A stretch of DNA of 8,270 nt, from assembly GCA_934216185.1 (NCBI GenBank), contig CAKQBM010000081.1, positions 1 to 8,270 of the forward strand. The letters are read 5' to 3'. This document shows, one piece after another, positions 1 through 6,681 of this stretch (the stretch's first letter is position 1; every line of letters starts with the position of its first letter). This DNA comes from an uncultured Streptococcus sp. GTDB lineage: Bacteria > Bacillota > Bacilli > Lactobacillales > Streptococcaceae. The notes under the pieces are model-generated. The model saw only the letters and a program-made list of their open reading frames with translations, made no database searches and had not been told where the DNA came from. Position numbers and translations under genes: made by a program.

Positions 1-1166
1 ACGGTATCGGCTGTGGTGACGAGCATATAGACACGTCCACCGTTTGATAGCAGTGCTCTGCTACTTTCCGCAAACTTAGCCCCTGCATAGTAGGTGATGA
101 TGTCTCCTTCTGTCTTGGCTGGCAACTTGACACCTTTTTCATAGTCTAGCGGGTAGCCGTTTGATGCAACAACTACACCCAGAGTCACACCCTTGTCCGT
201 CCAGGTGATGTTTGGTTCCTTACCATCGAGGATATCCGTAATATTTTGTGCAAAATCAGAGGTCAAACGAGGTAGGATGATTTGCGTTTCAGGATCTCCA
301 AAACGAGCGTTGAACTCGATAACCTTAGGTCCATCAGCTGTCAAGATAAGCCCTGCGTAAAGGATACCCAGATAAGGACGCCCTTCTTTAATCATGCCAT
401 CAAGGACTGGCTTGACAATGGTGTCAACCGCTGTATCAACCACACTCTGTGATAAGTGTGGAACTGGCGCATAGGCTCCCATACCTCCCGTGTTGGGCCC
501 CTTGTCACCATCATAGGCACGTTTGTGGTCCTGAGCCGTTGGCATGATGTAGAACTTGTCACCATTGACAAAGGCAAAGAGTGAAAATTCCTCTCCTTCA
601 AGGAATTCCTCAATAACCACACGCGCACCTGAGTCACCGAATTTATTGTCCAAAAGCATCTCATGAGCGGCTTCGACCGCTTGCTCAATTGTTTCAGCAA
701 CAACGACACCTTTCCCAAGGGCCAAGCCATCCGCCTTGACCACAATAGGAGCACCCTGCTTTTCGATATAGGCCTTGGCTTCCTCAAAGTCCGAGAATGT
801 GCCATAGGCTGCTGTTGGAACGCCGTATTTGACCATAATTTCCTTAGCAAAATCCTTGGACCACTCCAGCTCCGCTGCCAATCTTGTCGGACCAAAGGCT
901 TTGAGACCAGTTGCATTAAAATCATCCACGATACCAGCAGCAAGGGCATCATCTGGACCAATAAAGGTCCAAGCAATATCGTTGGCCTTTGCAAACTCAA
1001 TCAATTTAGAATGTTCGGAAACAGAGATATTTACCAATTCCAGACCGTCCAGAGTCATCCCGTCATTCCCAGGAGCCACAAAGACTTTTTCAACGTCTTT
1101 TGACTCAAGTAGCTTTTTAGCAATCGCATGTTCACGACCGCCCGAACCGACAACAAGCAGTTTCAT
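1..1166 (-). CDS. purD: Phosphoribosylamine-glycine ligase (GAR synthetase), 3' end outside window
   Basis: Joins glycine to 5-phosphoribosylamine using ATP to make GAR, the second step of IMP synthesis, in the cytosol. The frame is open without a stop from the ATG at 1164-1166 to the window edge, giving 388 residues; the family is about 420 long, so only some 30 C-terminal residues are missing. Visible motifs: N-terminal GSGGREHA (residues 7-14), GPDDALAAG (70-78), ATP-grasp VVKADGLALGKGVV (142-155), HKRAYDGDKGPNTGGMGAY (214-232) and the GARS signature RFGDPETQ (288-295). The start is supported by AGAGG 7 nt upstream and by the MKLLVVGSGG N-terminus typical of the family. Unlike the other genes here it is separated from its upstream neighbour (purH) by 121 bp with terminator-like and promoter-like sequences, so it may head its own transcript. 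Nothing looks broken. Identity is near certain. Confidence 0.97.
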   Translation of the reverse strand, partial: MKLLVVGSGGREHAIAKKLLESKDVEKVFVAPGNDGMTLDGLELVNISVSEHSKLIEFAKANDIAWTFIGPDDALAAGIVDDFNATGLKAFGPTRLAAELEWSKDFAKEIMVKYGVPTAAYGTFSDFEEAKAYIEKQGAPIVVKADGLALGKGVVVAETIEQAVEAAHEMLLDNKFGDSGARVVIEEFLEGEEFSLFAFVNGDKFYIMPTAQDHKRAYDGDKGPNTGGMGAYAPVPHLSQSVVDTAVDTIVKPVLDGMIKEGRPYLGILYAGLILTADGPKVIEFNARFGDPETQIILPRLTSDFAQNITDILDGKEPNITWTDKGVTLGVVVASNGYPLDYEKGVKLPAKTEGDIITYYAGAKFAESSRALLSNGGRVYMLVTTADT

Positions 1167-1198
1167 TTCTCAACCTCTTTTGCGAATTATTTACTAAC

Positions 1199-1227
1199 AT
1201 TATAACATAAACGTTCGTTTTAATCTT
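1199..1227 (-). promoter_or_regulatory. Probable purD promoter (extended -10)
   Basis: On the minus strand TATAAT lies at 1204-1199, preceded by TG one base away (TGTTATAAT), which is a perfect extended -10 of a SigA-type promoter. No good -35 is seen 16-19 bp upstream (the best is an AT-rich stretch around 1222-1227), which is tolerated when the -10 is extended. A start site near 1192 would give a leader of about 25 nt before the purD ATG, enough for its Shine-Dalgarno site. The position just after a terminator-like hairpin supports it. Predicted from sequence only. Confidence 0.6.
1209..1222 (-). promoter_or_regulatory. PurBox-like sequence upstream of purD
   Basis: The minus strand reads TAAAACGAACGTTT, centred on CGAAC. 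The recalled PurR binding consensus in lactococci is AWWWCCGAACWWT; this copy keeps the CGAAC core and most of the AT flanks but has A for the first core C and G for one of the W positions. It sits between the -10 and the expected -35, where a bound regulator would more likely block than activate transcription. Only one clear copy is present, so this is a candidate rather than a firm call. Confidence 0.4.
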
Positions 1228-1247
1228 GTTTTATTAAGCATTTTTAA

Positions 1248-1280
1248 GCAAAAAAGGAAAGAAACTGTTTTCTTCCCTTT
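1248..1280 (-). terminator. Rho-independent terminator-like hairpin after purH
   Basis: Read on the minus strand, positions 1280-1269 pair with 1264-1253 to form a 12-bp stem (AAAGGGAAGAAA with TTTCTTTCCTTT, one G-U pair) around a 4-nt ACAG loop, and the 3' arm runs into six consecutive T residues (1255-1250). It begins 7 nt after the purH stop. The stem is only moderately GC-rich, so readthrough into purD is possible. It fits with a separate promoter for purD just downstream. Confidence 0.65.
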
Positions 1281-1287
1281 AACGTTC

Positions 1288-2835
1288 TTAATGTCTAAAA
1301 TGTCTCACTCCTGTGAAGACCATAGTCAAGCCATATTTGTCAGCAGCTTCGATAGATTCTTGGTCACGGACGGATCCACCCGGCTGGATGATGGCCTTGA
1401 TCCCTGCTTTGGCGATTTCTTCCACGTTATCCGCAAATGGGAAGAAGGCATCCGAAGCAAGAACTGCACCGTCAAGGCGGTTTTTAGCTTGCTCAATAGC
1501 GATGCGAACAGAAGCCACACGGTTAGTCTGACCTGGGCCAACACCCAGTGTCATGTGGTCGTTGGTTACAATGATTCCGTTTGATTTGACGTATTTAATA
1601 GCCTTCCAAGCAAACTCCAAAGCTGTCGCTTCTGTCTCAGTTGGTTGGCGTTTGGTCACCACTTGCCAGTCAGCTGGGCTTTCTTTCACCACATCTTGGT
1701 TTTGAACGAGGAGTCCACCGACCACGCCTGTGTATTCAGCTTCCACTTCACTGGCCTCTTGAGCATCAAATGGCAAGGCAAGAATGCGCAAGTTTTTCTT
1801 TTTGTTGGTTAAAATGGCTAGCGCTTCATCTGTATAGCTCGGTGCGATGATGATTTCAAGGAAGACGCCGTGCATCTTCTCAGCTGTCGCAGCGTCCACC
1901 TCACGGTTAAGGACGACAATTCCACCAAAGATAGACACTGGGTCAGACTCATAAGCGTAGTCCCAAGCAGTTTCGATGTCATCAGCCTGACCGATTCCAC
2001 ATGGGTTCATGTGTTTGAGAGCCACAACGGTTGGACGGTCTTTGAAATCACGAATGATACGGATAGCCGCATCCGCATCACGGATGTTATTGAAGGACAA
2101 TTCTTTACCGTTGAGCTGTTTGGCTGATGCAATCGAGTAGGCCGTTGGCAAAGCTTTTTGGTAGAAGTCCGCATCCTGCTGAGGATTTTCCCCATAACGC
2201 ATAGCTTGCTTAAGGTCATAGGTCAAGGTCAGTTTTTCAGGTTTTTCTTCACCCACTTGAGCTGTGAAATACTCTGCAATCAAGGCGTCATAAGCCGCTG
2301 TGTGACGGAAAACCTTGGCTGCCAAACGTTGTCGAGTTTCGTAACTTGTTTCACCGTTTGCTGACAATTCGTCAAGAATCACAGCATAATCCTCTGGGTC
2401 TACAACAACTGTTACGCTGGCGTGGTTCTTCGCTGCTGAACGAAGCATGGATGGCCCGCCGATATCGATATTCTCCACCGCATCAGCATACGTCACATCT
2501 GGTTTGAGAATCGTTTCTTTAAAGGGATAGAGATTGACCACTACAAGGTCAATGAGCTCGATTTGATTGTCTTTGGCTGCTTCCAAGTGGCTATCCAAAT
2601 CACGACGAGCGAGGAGCCCACCGTGGATATTTGGATGGAGGGTCTTGACACGACCGTCCATCATTTCTGGAAAACCAGTCACATCATCGATAGCAATGGT
2701 CTCCACCCCGGCATTGTCAAGGACAACTTTGGTCCCACCTGTTGAGATAATGTCCCAACCGAGTTTTTTAAGTTCTTGGGCAAATTCAACAATGCCCGCT
2801 TTGTCTGAGACGCTGATTAAGGCACGTTTAGTCAT
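1288..2835 (-). CDS. purH: Bifunctional AICAR transformylase / IMP cyclohydrolase
   Basis: Catalyses the last two steps to IMP: formylation of AICAR with 10-formyl-THF, then ring closure. The protein is 515 residues, full length for the family. The N-terminal MGS-like cyclohydrolase domain (about 1-150) shows STGGT (31-35), [14 protein letters not shown] (60-73), NLYPF (101-105) and [14 protein letters not shown] (125-138). The transformylase domain shows RYGENPQQ (213-220), [10 protein letters not shown] (241-250), the catalytic pair K274-H275 in [19 protein letters not shown] (297-305), and GVGPGQTNR (431-439). It ends in VRHFRH as many PurH do. The ATG at 2833-2835 is 1 nt past the stop of the GNAT gene, and its Shine-Dalgarno (AGAGGA) lies inside that gene's last codons, so the two are probably translationally coupled. 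A terminator-like hairpin follows the stop. Confidence 0.99.
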   Translation of the reverse strand: MTKRALISVSDKAGIVEFAQELKKLGWDIISTGGTKVVLDNAGVETIAIDDVTGFPEMMDGRVKTLHPNIHGGLLARRDLDSHLEAAKDNQIELIDLVVVNLYPFKETILKPDVTYADAVENIDIGGPSMLRSAAKNHASVTVVVDPEDYAVILDELSANGETSYETRQRLAAKVFRHTAAYDALIAEYFTAQVGEEKPEKLTLTYDLKQAMRYGENPQQDADFYQKALPTAYSIASAKQLNGKELSFNNIRDADAAIRIIRDFKDRPTVVALKHMNPCGIGQADDIETAWDYAYESDPVSIFGGIVVLNREVDAATAEKMHGVFLEIIIAPSYTDEALAILTNKKKNLRILALPFDAQEASEVEAEYTGVVGGLLVQNQDVVKESPADWQVVTKRQPTETEATALEFAWKAIKYVKSNGIIVTNDHMTLGVGPGQTNRVASVRIAIEQAKNRLDGAVLASDAFFPFADNVEEIAKAGIKAIIQPGGSVRDQESIEAADKYGLTMVFTGVRHFRH

Positions 2836-2836
2836 T

Positions 2837-3301
2837 CTATTCCTCTTTCTTTAAATCCAAGCGCATAGCGACTTCGTTATTTTCTTCTATAAATCCTGTT
2901 TCCTGAAAACCAAGACTAGTCAGTAGGTGCTTCATTTTTTCATTTCCAACCACATAATCTGCGATAATATGATTGCAAGTGCTATCCATCTGAGCCTTTT
3001 TGATCAGAAATTCCACGGCTTTTCGTCCATAACCTCTTCCTTGGTACTGCTGGCCAATCATTATCCGCCAGATAAAGTATTCCGCTTCATCCTTGTCTAT
3101 CTCCAGCAGGAGAAAACCAACTACAAGCTCATTCCAATAAATTGCCATTGGAAACACATCCCCATTCTCTCGGTAGAGCCATGCGTCAGCTAAAGAGCGT
3201 ACATTTGGAGCCACGAAACGTGCTCGTTCATCAGCTTCAGATATTTTCAAATCCAGCACTGCCTGAAAACTACTCTCATCTACTAATTTTAGCTCAATCA
3301 T
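2837..3301 (-). CDS. GNAT-family N-acetyltransferase, possibly polyamine-type
   Basis: A 154-residue single-domain acetyl-CoA-dependent acetyltransferase. The key motif A is seen as QYQGRGYG (residues 85-92), matching Q-x-x-G-x-G for the acetyl-CoA pyrophosphate, preceded by the strand YFIWRIMI (75-82). The C-terminal half has [14 protein letters not shown] (119-132), the usual N...Y/L-x-x-x-GF region of the fold. The WRIMI-x-x-x-YQGRGYG pattern is reminiscent of BltD/SpeG-like diamine acetyltransferases, but the substrate cannot be read from sequence. Start: the frame extends 5 codons further to a TTG (3316), but AGGAG lies 5 nt before the ATG at 3299-3301, which decides the start. It sits between purN (44 bp upstream) and purH (1 nt downstream), clearly co-transcribed, though no purine step needs it. 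From memory, pneumococcus carries a VanZ-like gene at this spot, suggesting a slot for accessory genes. Confidence 0.9.
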   Translation of the reverse strand: MIELKLVDESSFQAVLDLKISEADERARFVAPNVRSLADAWLYRENGDVFPMAIYWNELVVGFLLLEIDKDEAEYFIWRIMIGQQYQGRGYGRKAVEFLIKKAQMDSTCNHIIADYVVGNEKMKHLLTSLGFQETGFIEENNEVAMRLDLKKEE

Positions 3302-3306
3302 TTTTT

Positions 3307-3311
3307 CTCCT
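3307..3311 (-). promoter_or_regulatory. Shine-Dalgarno site deciding the GNAT start
   Basis: AGGAG on the minus strand, followed by five A residues and then ATG. It overlaps the second and third codons of the longer TTG-initiated reading, so initiation at the ATG is far more likely. Confidence 0.85.
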
Positions 3312-3345
3312 AGCAATATTGCAAAATCAAAACTTGATTTACTTC

Positions 3346-3897
3346 TTATCTTCTACCCACCCCTAAACTCTCCAGCACTTGAGGATAGATTTGATACTCC
3401 GCTTCATGAATACGAGCTTCAAAACTGGCAATCGTATCATCAGCTAACCGTGGCACACGAACTTGTTTGATAACCTTACCTGTATCCACACCCGAATCCA
3501 CCCAGTGAATGGTCACACCAGACTGATCCACCCCAGCATTCCAAGCATCCTCAATCCCATGAGCTCCTGGAAATTCTGGCAAGTAGGCTGGATGAATGTT
3601 GATAATCCGACCTTCATAAGCCGCCAATAAGGTTGGCCCAACGATTTTCATGTAGCCTGCTAGACAAACCAAGTCAATCTGGTGTTCTTCCAAGAGTTCG
3701 ACAATGGCTGCTTCGTAGTCTGCCTTACTCTCAAACTCCTTGAGTTCAAAAGCATAGGACAGAACGCCGAGTTTGTCTGCACGTTCGAGCACATAGGCGT
3801 CACGATGGTCTGAAAAGACAAACTCCACTGGAAACTGTTCGGCAATCACCTGAAAATTTGAGCCATTACCAGAGGCAAAAACCGCTATTTTTTTCAT
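3346..3897 (-). CDS. purN: Phosphoribosylglycinamide formyltransferase (GAR transformylase)
   Basis: Transfers formyl from 10-formyl-THF to GAR giving FGAR, the third step of the pathway. Length is 183 residues, normal for the monofunctional bacterial enzyme. The N-terminus [18 protein letters not shown] carries the phosphate-binding loop (SGNGSNF, 9-15). The active-site triad is present: N100 and H102 in [12 protein letters not shown], and D138 in VDSGVDTG, with H131 in VTIHW. AGYMKIV (80-86) is also typical. The ATG at 3895-3897 overlaps the purM stop TGA (ATGA, 4-bp overlap). No good Shine-Dalgarno precedes it, so it probably depends on translational coupling with purM. The 44-bp gap after the stop holds only a short AT-rich inverted repeat and the ribosome site of the next gene. 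Intact, with no oddities. Confidence 0.99.
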   Translation of the reverse strand: MKKIAVFASGNGSNFQVIAEQFPVEFVFSDHRDAYVLERADKLGVLSYAFELKEFESKADYEAAIVELLEEHQIDLVCLAGYMKIVGPTLLAAYEGRIINIHPAYLPEFPGAHGIEDAWNAGVDQSGVTIHWVDSGVDTGKVIKQVRVPRLADDTIASFEARIHEAEYQIYPQVLESLGVGRR

Positions 3898-4916
3898 TTG
3901 ATGATGACACTTTCGTTTTCTTTCTTGACGATACGACCAATTTCATAGACTGGTTCATCCAACAATTCCTTGACACGACTTATATTTTCAGGGCTAACTG
4001 CTAGCATAAGTCCCACACCCATATTGAAGATTTCAAACATTTCTTCGTGTTTAATCTGACCGTATTTTTCAAGGGCTTTGAAAATCGGTAAAACTGGAAC
4101 CTTGTCTTCCTCAATCTCAGCAGCCAAATCAGCTGCAAACATACGAGGGACATTCTCGATGAAACCACCACCTGTGATGTGGGCAATACCGTTGACCAAC
4201 TCTTCCTTGATGAGCGGCAAGACAGTCTTGACATAGATACGAGTCGGCTCAAGCAGAACTTCCTTGAGTTGCTTGCCTTCTAATTCTGGCAAGATTTCCT
4301 CACCTGTGTAATCAGCAAAGACACGACGAACGAGAGAGTAACCATTGGAATGAATCCCACTTGAAGCAAGTCCGAGAAGAACATCTCCTTCTGCCACCTT
4401 TGAACCGTCAATGATTTGAGATTTTTCAGCCACACCGACCGCAAAACCAGCCAAATCATAGTCATCTTCGCCGTACATACCAGGCATTTCAGCTGTTTCC
4501 CCACCGATGAGGGCAGCACCTGCCTGCACACAACCTTCTGCCACACCAGCGACCACTTGTTCTAGCTTAGCTGGTTCATTCTTGCCAGTTGCGACGTAGT
4601 CAAGGAAATAGAGGGGCTCCGCACCTGCAGCAATGATATCATTGACACACATGGCCACACAGTCCTGACCGATGGTATCGTGCTTGTCGTACTTGATAGC
4701 CAGCATGAGCTTGGTTCCGACACCATCAGTTCCTGAAATCAAGACAGGTTCTTTAACCCCAGTCTTTGAAAGGTCAAACATACCACCAAAGCCACCCAGA
4801 GCTCCCATGACACCTGCACGCTCCGTACGAGCCACGTGCTTTTTAATCCGTTCAACAACTTCATAACCCGCTTCAACATCCACACCAGACTGGGCATAAG
4901 CATTTTTATTTGCCAT
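3894..4916 (-). CDS. purM: Phosphoribosylformylglycinamidine cyclo-ligase (AIR synthetase)
   Basis: Closes the imidazole ring: FGAM plus ATP to AIR. The 340-residue protein is full length for the family. Seen in order: [18 protein letters not shown] (11-28), the nucleotide-binding loop GTDGVGTKL (62-70), CVNDI (90-94), [11 protein letters not shown] (138-148), [14 protein letters not shown] in the middle, and [14 protein letters not shown] in the C-terminal half. PurM shares its fold with the synthetase domains of PurL, encoded two genes upstream. The start is the ATG at 4914-4916, preceded by AAAAGG in an A-rich run with about 9 nt spacing. The gene follows purF after an unusually long 322-bp spacer, while its 3' end overlaps purN. 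The first 20 nt upstream and first codons resemble a sequence 284 bp upstream (5159-5220), described separately. No truncation is seen. Confidence 0.99.
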   Translation of the reverse strand: MANKNAYAQSGVDVEAGYEVVERIKKHVARTERAGVMGALGGFGGMFDLSKTGVKEPVLISGTDGVGTKLMLAIKYDKHDTIGQDCVAMCVNDIIAAGAEPLYFLDYVATGKNEPAKLEQVVAGVAEGCVQAGAALIGGETAEMPGMYGEDDYDLAGFAVGVAEKSQIIDGSKVAEGDVLLGLASSGIHSNGYSLVRRVFADYTGEEILPELEGKQLKEVLLEPTRIYVKTVLPLIKEELVNGIAHITGGGFIENVPRMFAADLAAEIEEDKVPVLPIFKALEKYGQIKHEEMFEIFNMGVGLMLAVSPENISRVKELLDEPVYEIGRIVKKENESVIIK

Positions 4917-4961
4917 TTTATTTTTCCTTTTCTTTTTTTTGGGAAAGACTGCGACGTATTT

Positions 4962-4986
4962 TTAGATAAACAATTATTTTATCTAA
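4962..4986. repeat. AT-rich inverted repeat next to the RUP element
   Basis: A perfect 9-bp inverted repeat, TTAGATAAA (4962-4970) and TTTATCTAA (4978-4986), around a 7-nt loop. It lies 46 nt upstream of the purM start codon on the transcript and ends where the RUP-like element begins. The stem has a single G-C pair per arm, so it would be weak in RNA, and there is no T-run that would make it a terminator. It may be a chance feature of AT-rich spacer DNA. Confidence 0.45.
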
Positions 4987-5090
4987 TACTCAATGAAAAT
5001 CAAAGAGCAAACTAGGAAGCTAGCCGCAGGCTGTACTTGAGTACGGCAAGGTGAAGCTGACGTGGTTTGAATTTGATTTTCGAAGAGTAT
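4986..5090. mobile_element. RUP-like miniature insertion element
   Basis: A 105-bp segment bounded by ATACTC and GAGTAT. The terminal inverted repeats match over 16 of 19 positions (ATACTCnnnGAAAATCAAA at both ends), with TA at each edge as expected for IS630-type targets. The inner sequence, with GCAGGCTGTACTTGAGTACGG and the AAGCTGACGTGGTTTGAA stretch, agrees with the RUP repeat as recalled from S. pneumoniae (about 107 bp, thought to be moved in trans by an IS630-like transposase). It encodes no protein. It lies within the purF-purM spacer of a co-directional operon, so it is transcribed, and the inverted ends could fold as a long RNA hairpin. Identification is from memory, not from a search. 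Confidence 0.8.
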
Positions 5091-5112
5091 AAAAATACTA
5101 GTCAGGGTTCTA

Positions 5113-5134
5113 GCTTTGTCCCATAGGACAAAGC
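5113..5134 (-). repeat. 9-bp perfect stem-loop in purF-purM spacer
   Basis: GCTTTGTCC (minus strand) followed by a TATG loop and GGACAAAGC: nine perfect pairs, four of them G-C and one more at the base, with a tetraloop. It should be stable in RNA. The sequence just after it lacks a T-run; five T residues occur only about 17 nt further on. It lies inside an outer 5-bp pairing of GTCAG (5144-5140 region) with CTGAC (5105-5101). Confidence 0.7.
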
Positions 5135-5158
5135 GTCTACTGACAAATGCTTTAGCTT

Positions 5159-5200
5159 TTAGTCAGTGGTGAGACGTGAAGCATTAGCATTTTTTGTCAT
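5159..5200 (-). other. Mini-ORF resembling a degenerate copy of the purM start
   Basis: The minus strand has ATG at 5200-5198 preceded by AAAAGAAAAGGAA with 9-nt spacing from AAGG, then codons for MTKNANASRLTTD and TAA at 5161-5159. The 20 nt before the ATG match the 20 nt before the purM ATG at 18 positions, and the first codons (M-T-K-N-A-N-A) track the purM start (M-A-N-K-N-A-Y-A) with a 3-nt gap. After that the similarity stops. It starts 38 nt after the purF stop. It may be a duplicated, decayed purM initiation region, a translated leader peptide, or both. There is no independent evidence of translation. Confidence 0.45.
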
Positions 5201-5238
5201 TTCTTTATTCCTTTTCTTTTATTGAGAATCTCAGTAAC

Positions 5239-6681
5239 TCACTTGTAAAAACTGGTCTTTTCTTCCAAACTTTTACGATAGTCTTCTTCGTAGTCATAGA
5301 GAGGCGTTGGGTAGTCACCGTCAAAGTAAGCGACACAGAGCCCACCATTTGGCGCATCTGTTTCAATCCCAATCGAATCAATCAAACCTTCAACAGAAAG
5401 ATAGGTCAGACTGTCCGCACCAATGATTTGACGCGTTTCTTCAACCGTATGATTGGCCGCAATTAGCTCCTGACGGGTCTGGATATCAATCCCGTAGAAG
5501 CATGGATAAGCTAGCGCTGGACTACCAATGGCAACGTGAACCTCAGTTGCACCCGCTTCTTTCAAGAGCTGAACGATACGACGAGAGGTTGTTCCACGTA
5601 CAATAGAGTCATCAATCATAACCACACGCTTGCCTTTGACAACACCCGAAACGGCAGACAGTTTCATACGCACCCCTTGCTCTCGCAATTCTTGAGTCGG
5701 CTGGATAAAGGTACGTTGCGTGTATTGATTTTTGATAAGTCCCATTTCATTTGGCAAACCGGATTCTTCCGCAAATCCCATCGCTGCGCTGAGGGAAGAA
5801 TTGGGCACACCGACCACAATATCTGCCTCATGCTTGAATTCACGCGCCAATTGGGCACCCATACGTTTACGTGCCGTATGGACATTGACACCATGAATGT
5901 TAGAATCAGGGCGGGCAAAATAGATATACTCCATAGAGCAGATTGCTAACTGAGTGTCATCTGTATAGCTGTCATACTGGATGCCCTTGTCATCAATGAT
6001 CACAATCTCACCTGGCTTCAAATCACGAACCCACTCGGCACCAATGACCTCAAAAGCACAAGTTTCAGAGGAAACAACCACCGCTCCATTAGCCATTTTC
6101 CCGATAGAAAGCGGACGGAAACCATTTGGGTCAAGAGCCGCAATCAACTTATCCTCAAACAGCAAGATATAAGCAAAACCACCTTTGACAAGACTGAGCG
6201 CTTCCTTGATTTTTCCCATCAAGTTCGGATTATGACTGCGACGAATGAGGTGAGCCAAGATTTCAGAGTCCGAAGTTGCACTGAAAATTGCACCTCTTTG
6301 TTCCAGTTCTTTCTTGAGAGAGGCTGCATTGGTCAGATTCCCATTATGAGCCAAGCCAAACTGCATATCGTGAAAACGGAAGAGGAAAGGCTGGATATTA
6401 TCTACAGAAGCTTCGCCAGCAGTCGCGTAACGCACATGCCCAATCGCACCAGTTCCCGTCAATTTATCCAAATTAGCAGGATTTCTGAAGACTTCTGATA
6501 AAAGTCCCATGTCACGATGGCGCTTCAATTGTCCCTGATCATTGGAGAGGATTCCTGCCCCCTCCTGACCACGGTGCTGAAGACTGTGGAGACCAAAATA
6601 GGTCAATTTAGCAGCATCTGGATGTCCCCAGATACCGAAAACACCACATTCTTCATTAAGAGATTTTACTTCGTATGTCAT
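5239..6681 (-). CDS. purF: Amidophosphoribosyltransferase (glutamine PRPP amidotransferase)
   Basis: First committed step of purine synthesis: glutamine plus PRPP to phosphoribosylamine. Length is 480 residues. An 11-residue leader (MTYEVKSLNEE) precedes Cys12 in CGVFGIWG, so like the Bacillus enzyme it is probably cleaved to expose the N-terminal nucleophile. The Ntn glutaminase domain (about 12-240) has LHSLQHRGQEGAG (31-43), GHVRYATAG (81-89) and HNGNLTN (112-118). The phosphoribosyltransferase domain has GVRMKLSAV (336-344) and the PRPP loop VVMIDDSIVRGTTS (353-366). Cys248, Cys394 and Cys449 match three of the four Fe-S ligands recalled for B. subtilis, but the fourth position is Gly446. 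The ATG at 6679-6681 follows a weak AGG site at about 8 nt. It follows purL by 161 bp and is followed by the long purF-purM spacer. Identity is certain. Confidence 0.99.
   Translation of the reverse strand: MTYEVKSLNEECGVFGIWGHPDAAKLTYFGLHSLQHRGQEGAGILSNDQGQLKRHRDMGLLSEVFRNPANLDKLTGTGAIGHVRYATAGEASVDNIQPFLFRFHDMQFGLAHNGNLTNAASLKKELEQRGAIFSATSDSEILAHLIRRSHNPNLMGKIKEALSLVKGGFAYILLFEDKLIAALDPNGFRPLSIGKMANGAVVVSSETCAFEVIGAEWVRDLKPGEIVIIDDKGIQYDSYTDDTQLAICSMEYIYFARPDSNIHGVNVHTARKRMGAQLAREFKHEADIVVGVPNSSLSAAMGFAEESGLPNEMGLIKNQYTQRTFIQPTQELREQGVRMKLSAVSGVVKGKRVVMIDDSIVRGTTSRRIVQLLKEAGATEVHVAIGSPALAYPCFYGIDIQTRQELIAANHTVEETRQIIGADSLTYLSVEGLIDSIGIETDAPNGGLCVAYFDGDYPTPLYDYEEDYRKSLEEKTSFYK

Larger units (their letters stand above)
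4917..5238 (-). other. purF-purM spacer (322 bp)
   Basis: This is the longest gene-free stretch. From the purF side it holds a 13-codon ORF with a good ribosome site (5159-5200), repeated CTGAC/GTCAG segments that can pair in two ways (5101-5167), a 9-bp hairpin with a 4-nt loop (5113-5134), the RUP-like element (4986-5090), an AT-rich inverted repeat (4962-4986) and the purM ribosome site. No convincing promoter or rho-independent terminator is seen in it, so purM is probably reached by readthrough from purF. Confidence 0.8.

Noticed and set aside
392..1000. Open frame of about 200 codons on the minus strand
   Set aside because: It lies wholly inside purD in another frame, its protein is low-complexity and unlike any family, and the purD frame carries all the conserved motifs.
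663..1197. Overlapping plus-strand open frames opposite purD
   Set aside because: Antisense shadows of a well-conserved gene with no ribosome site or recognisable domain; the same applies to the other plus-strand frames opposite purH, purN, purM, purF and purL.
3302..3316. TTG start giving a 159-residue GNAT protein
   Set aside because: The extra codons include the Shine-Dalgarno AGGAG, which serves the ATG at 3299-3301.
3313..3340. Palindrome GCAATATTGC and inverted repeat AAATCAA/TTGATTT between purN and the GNAT gene
   Set aside because: Short and AT-rich, with weak predicted stability and no T-run; not convincing as a terminator or operator.
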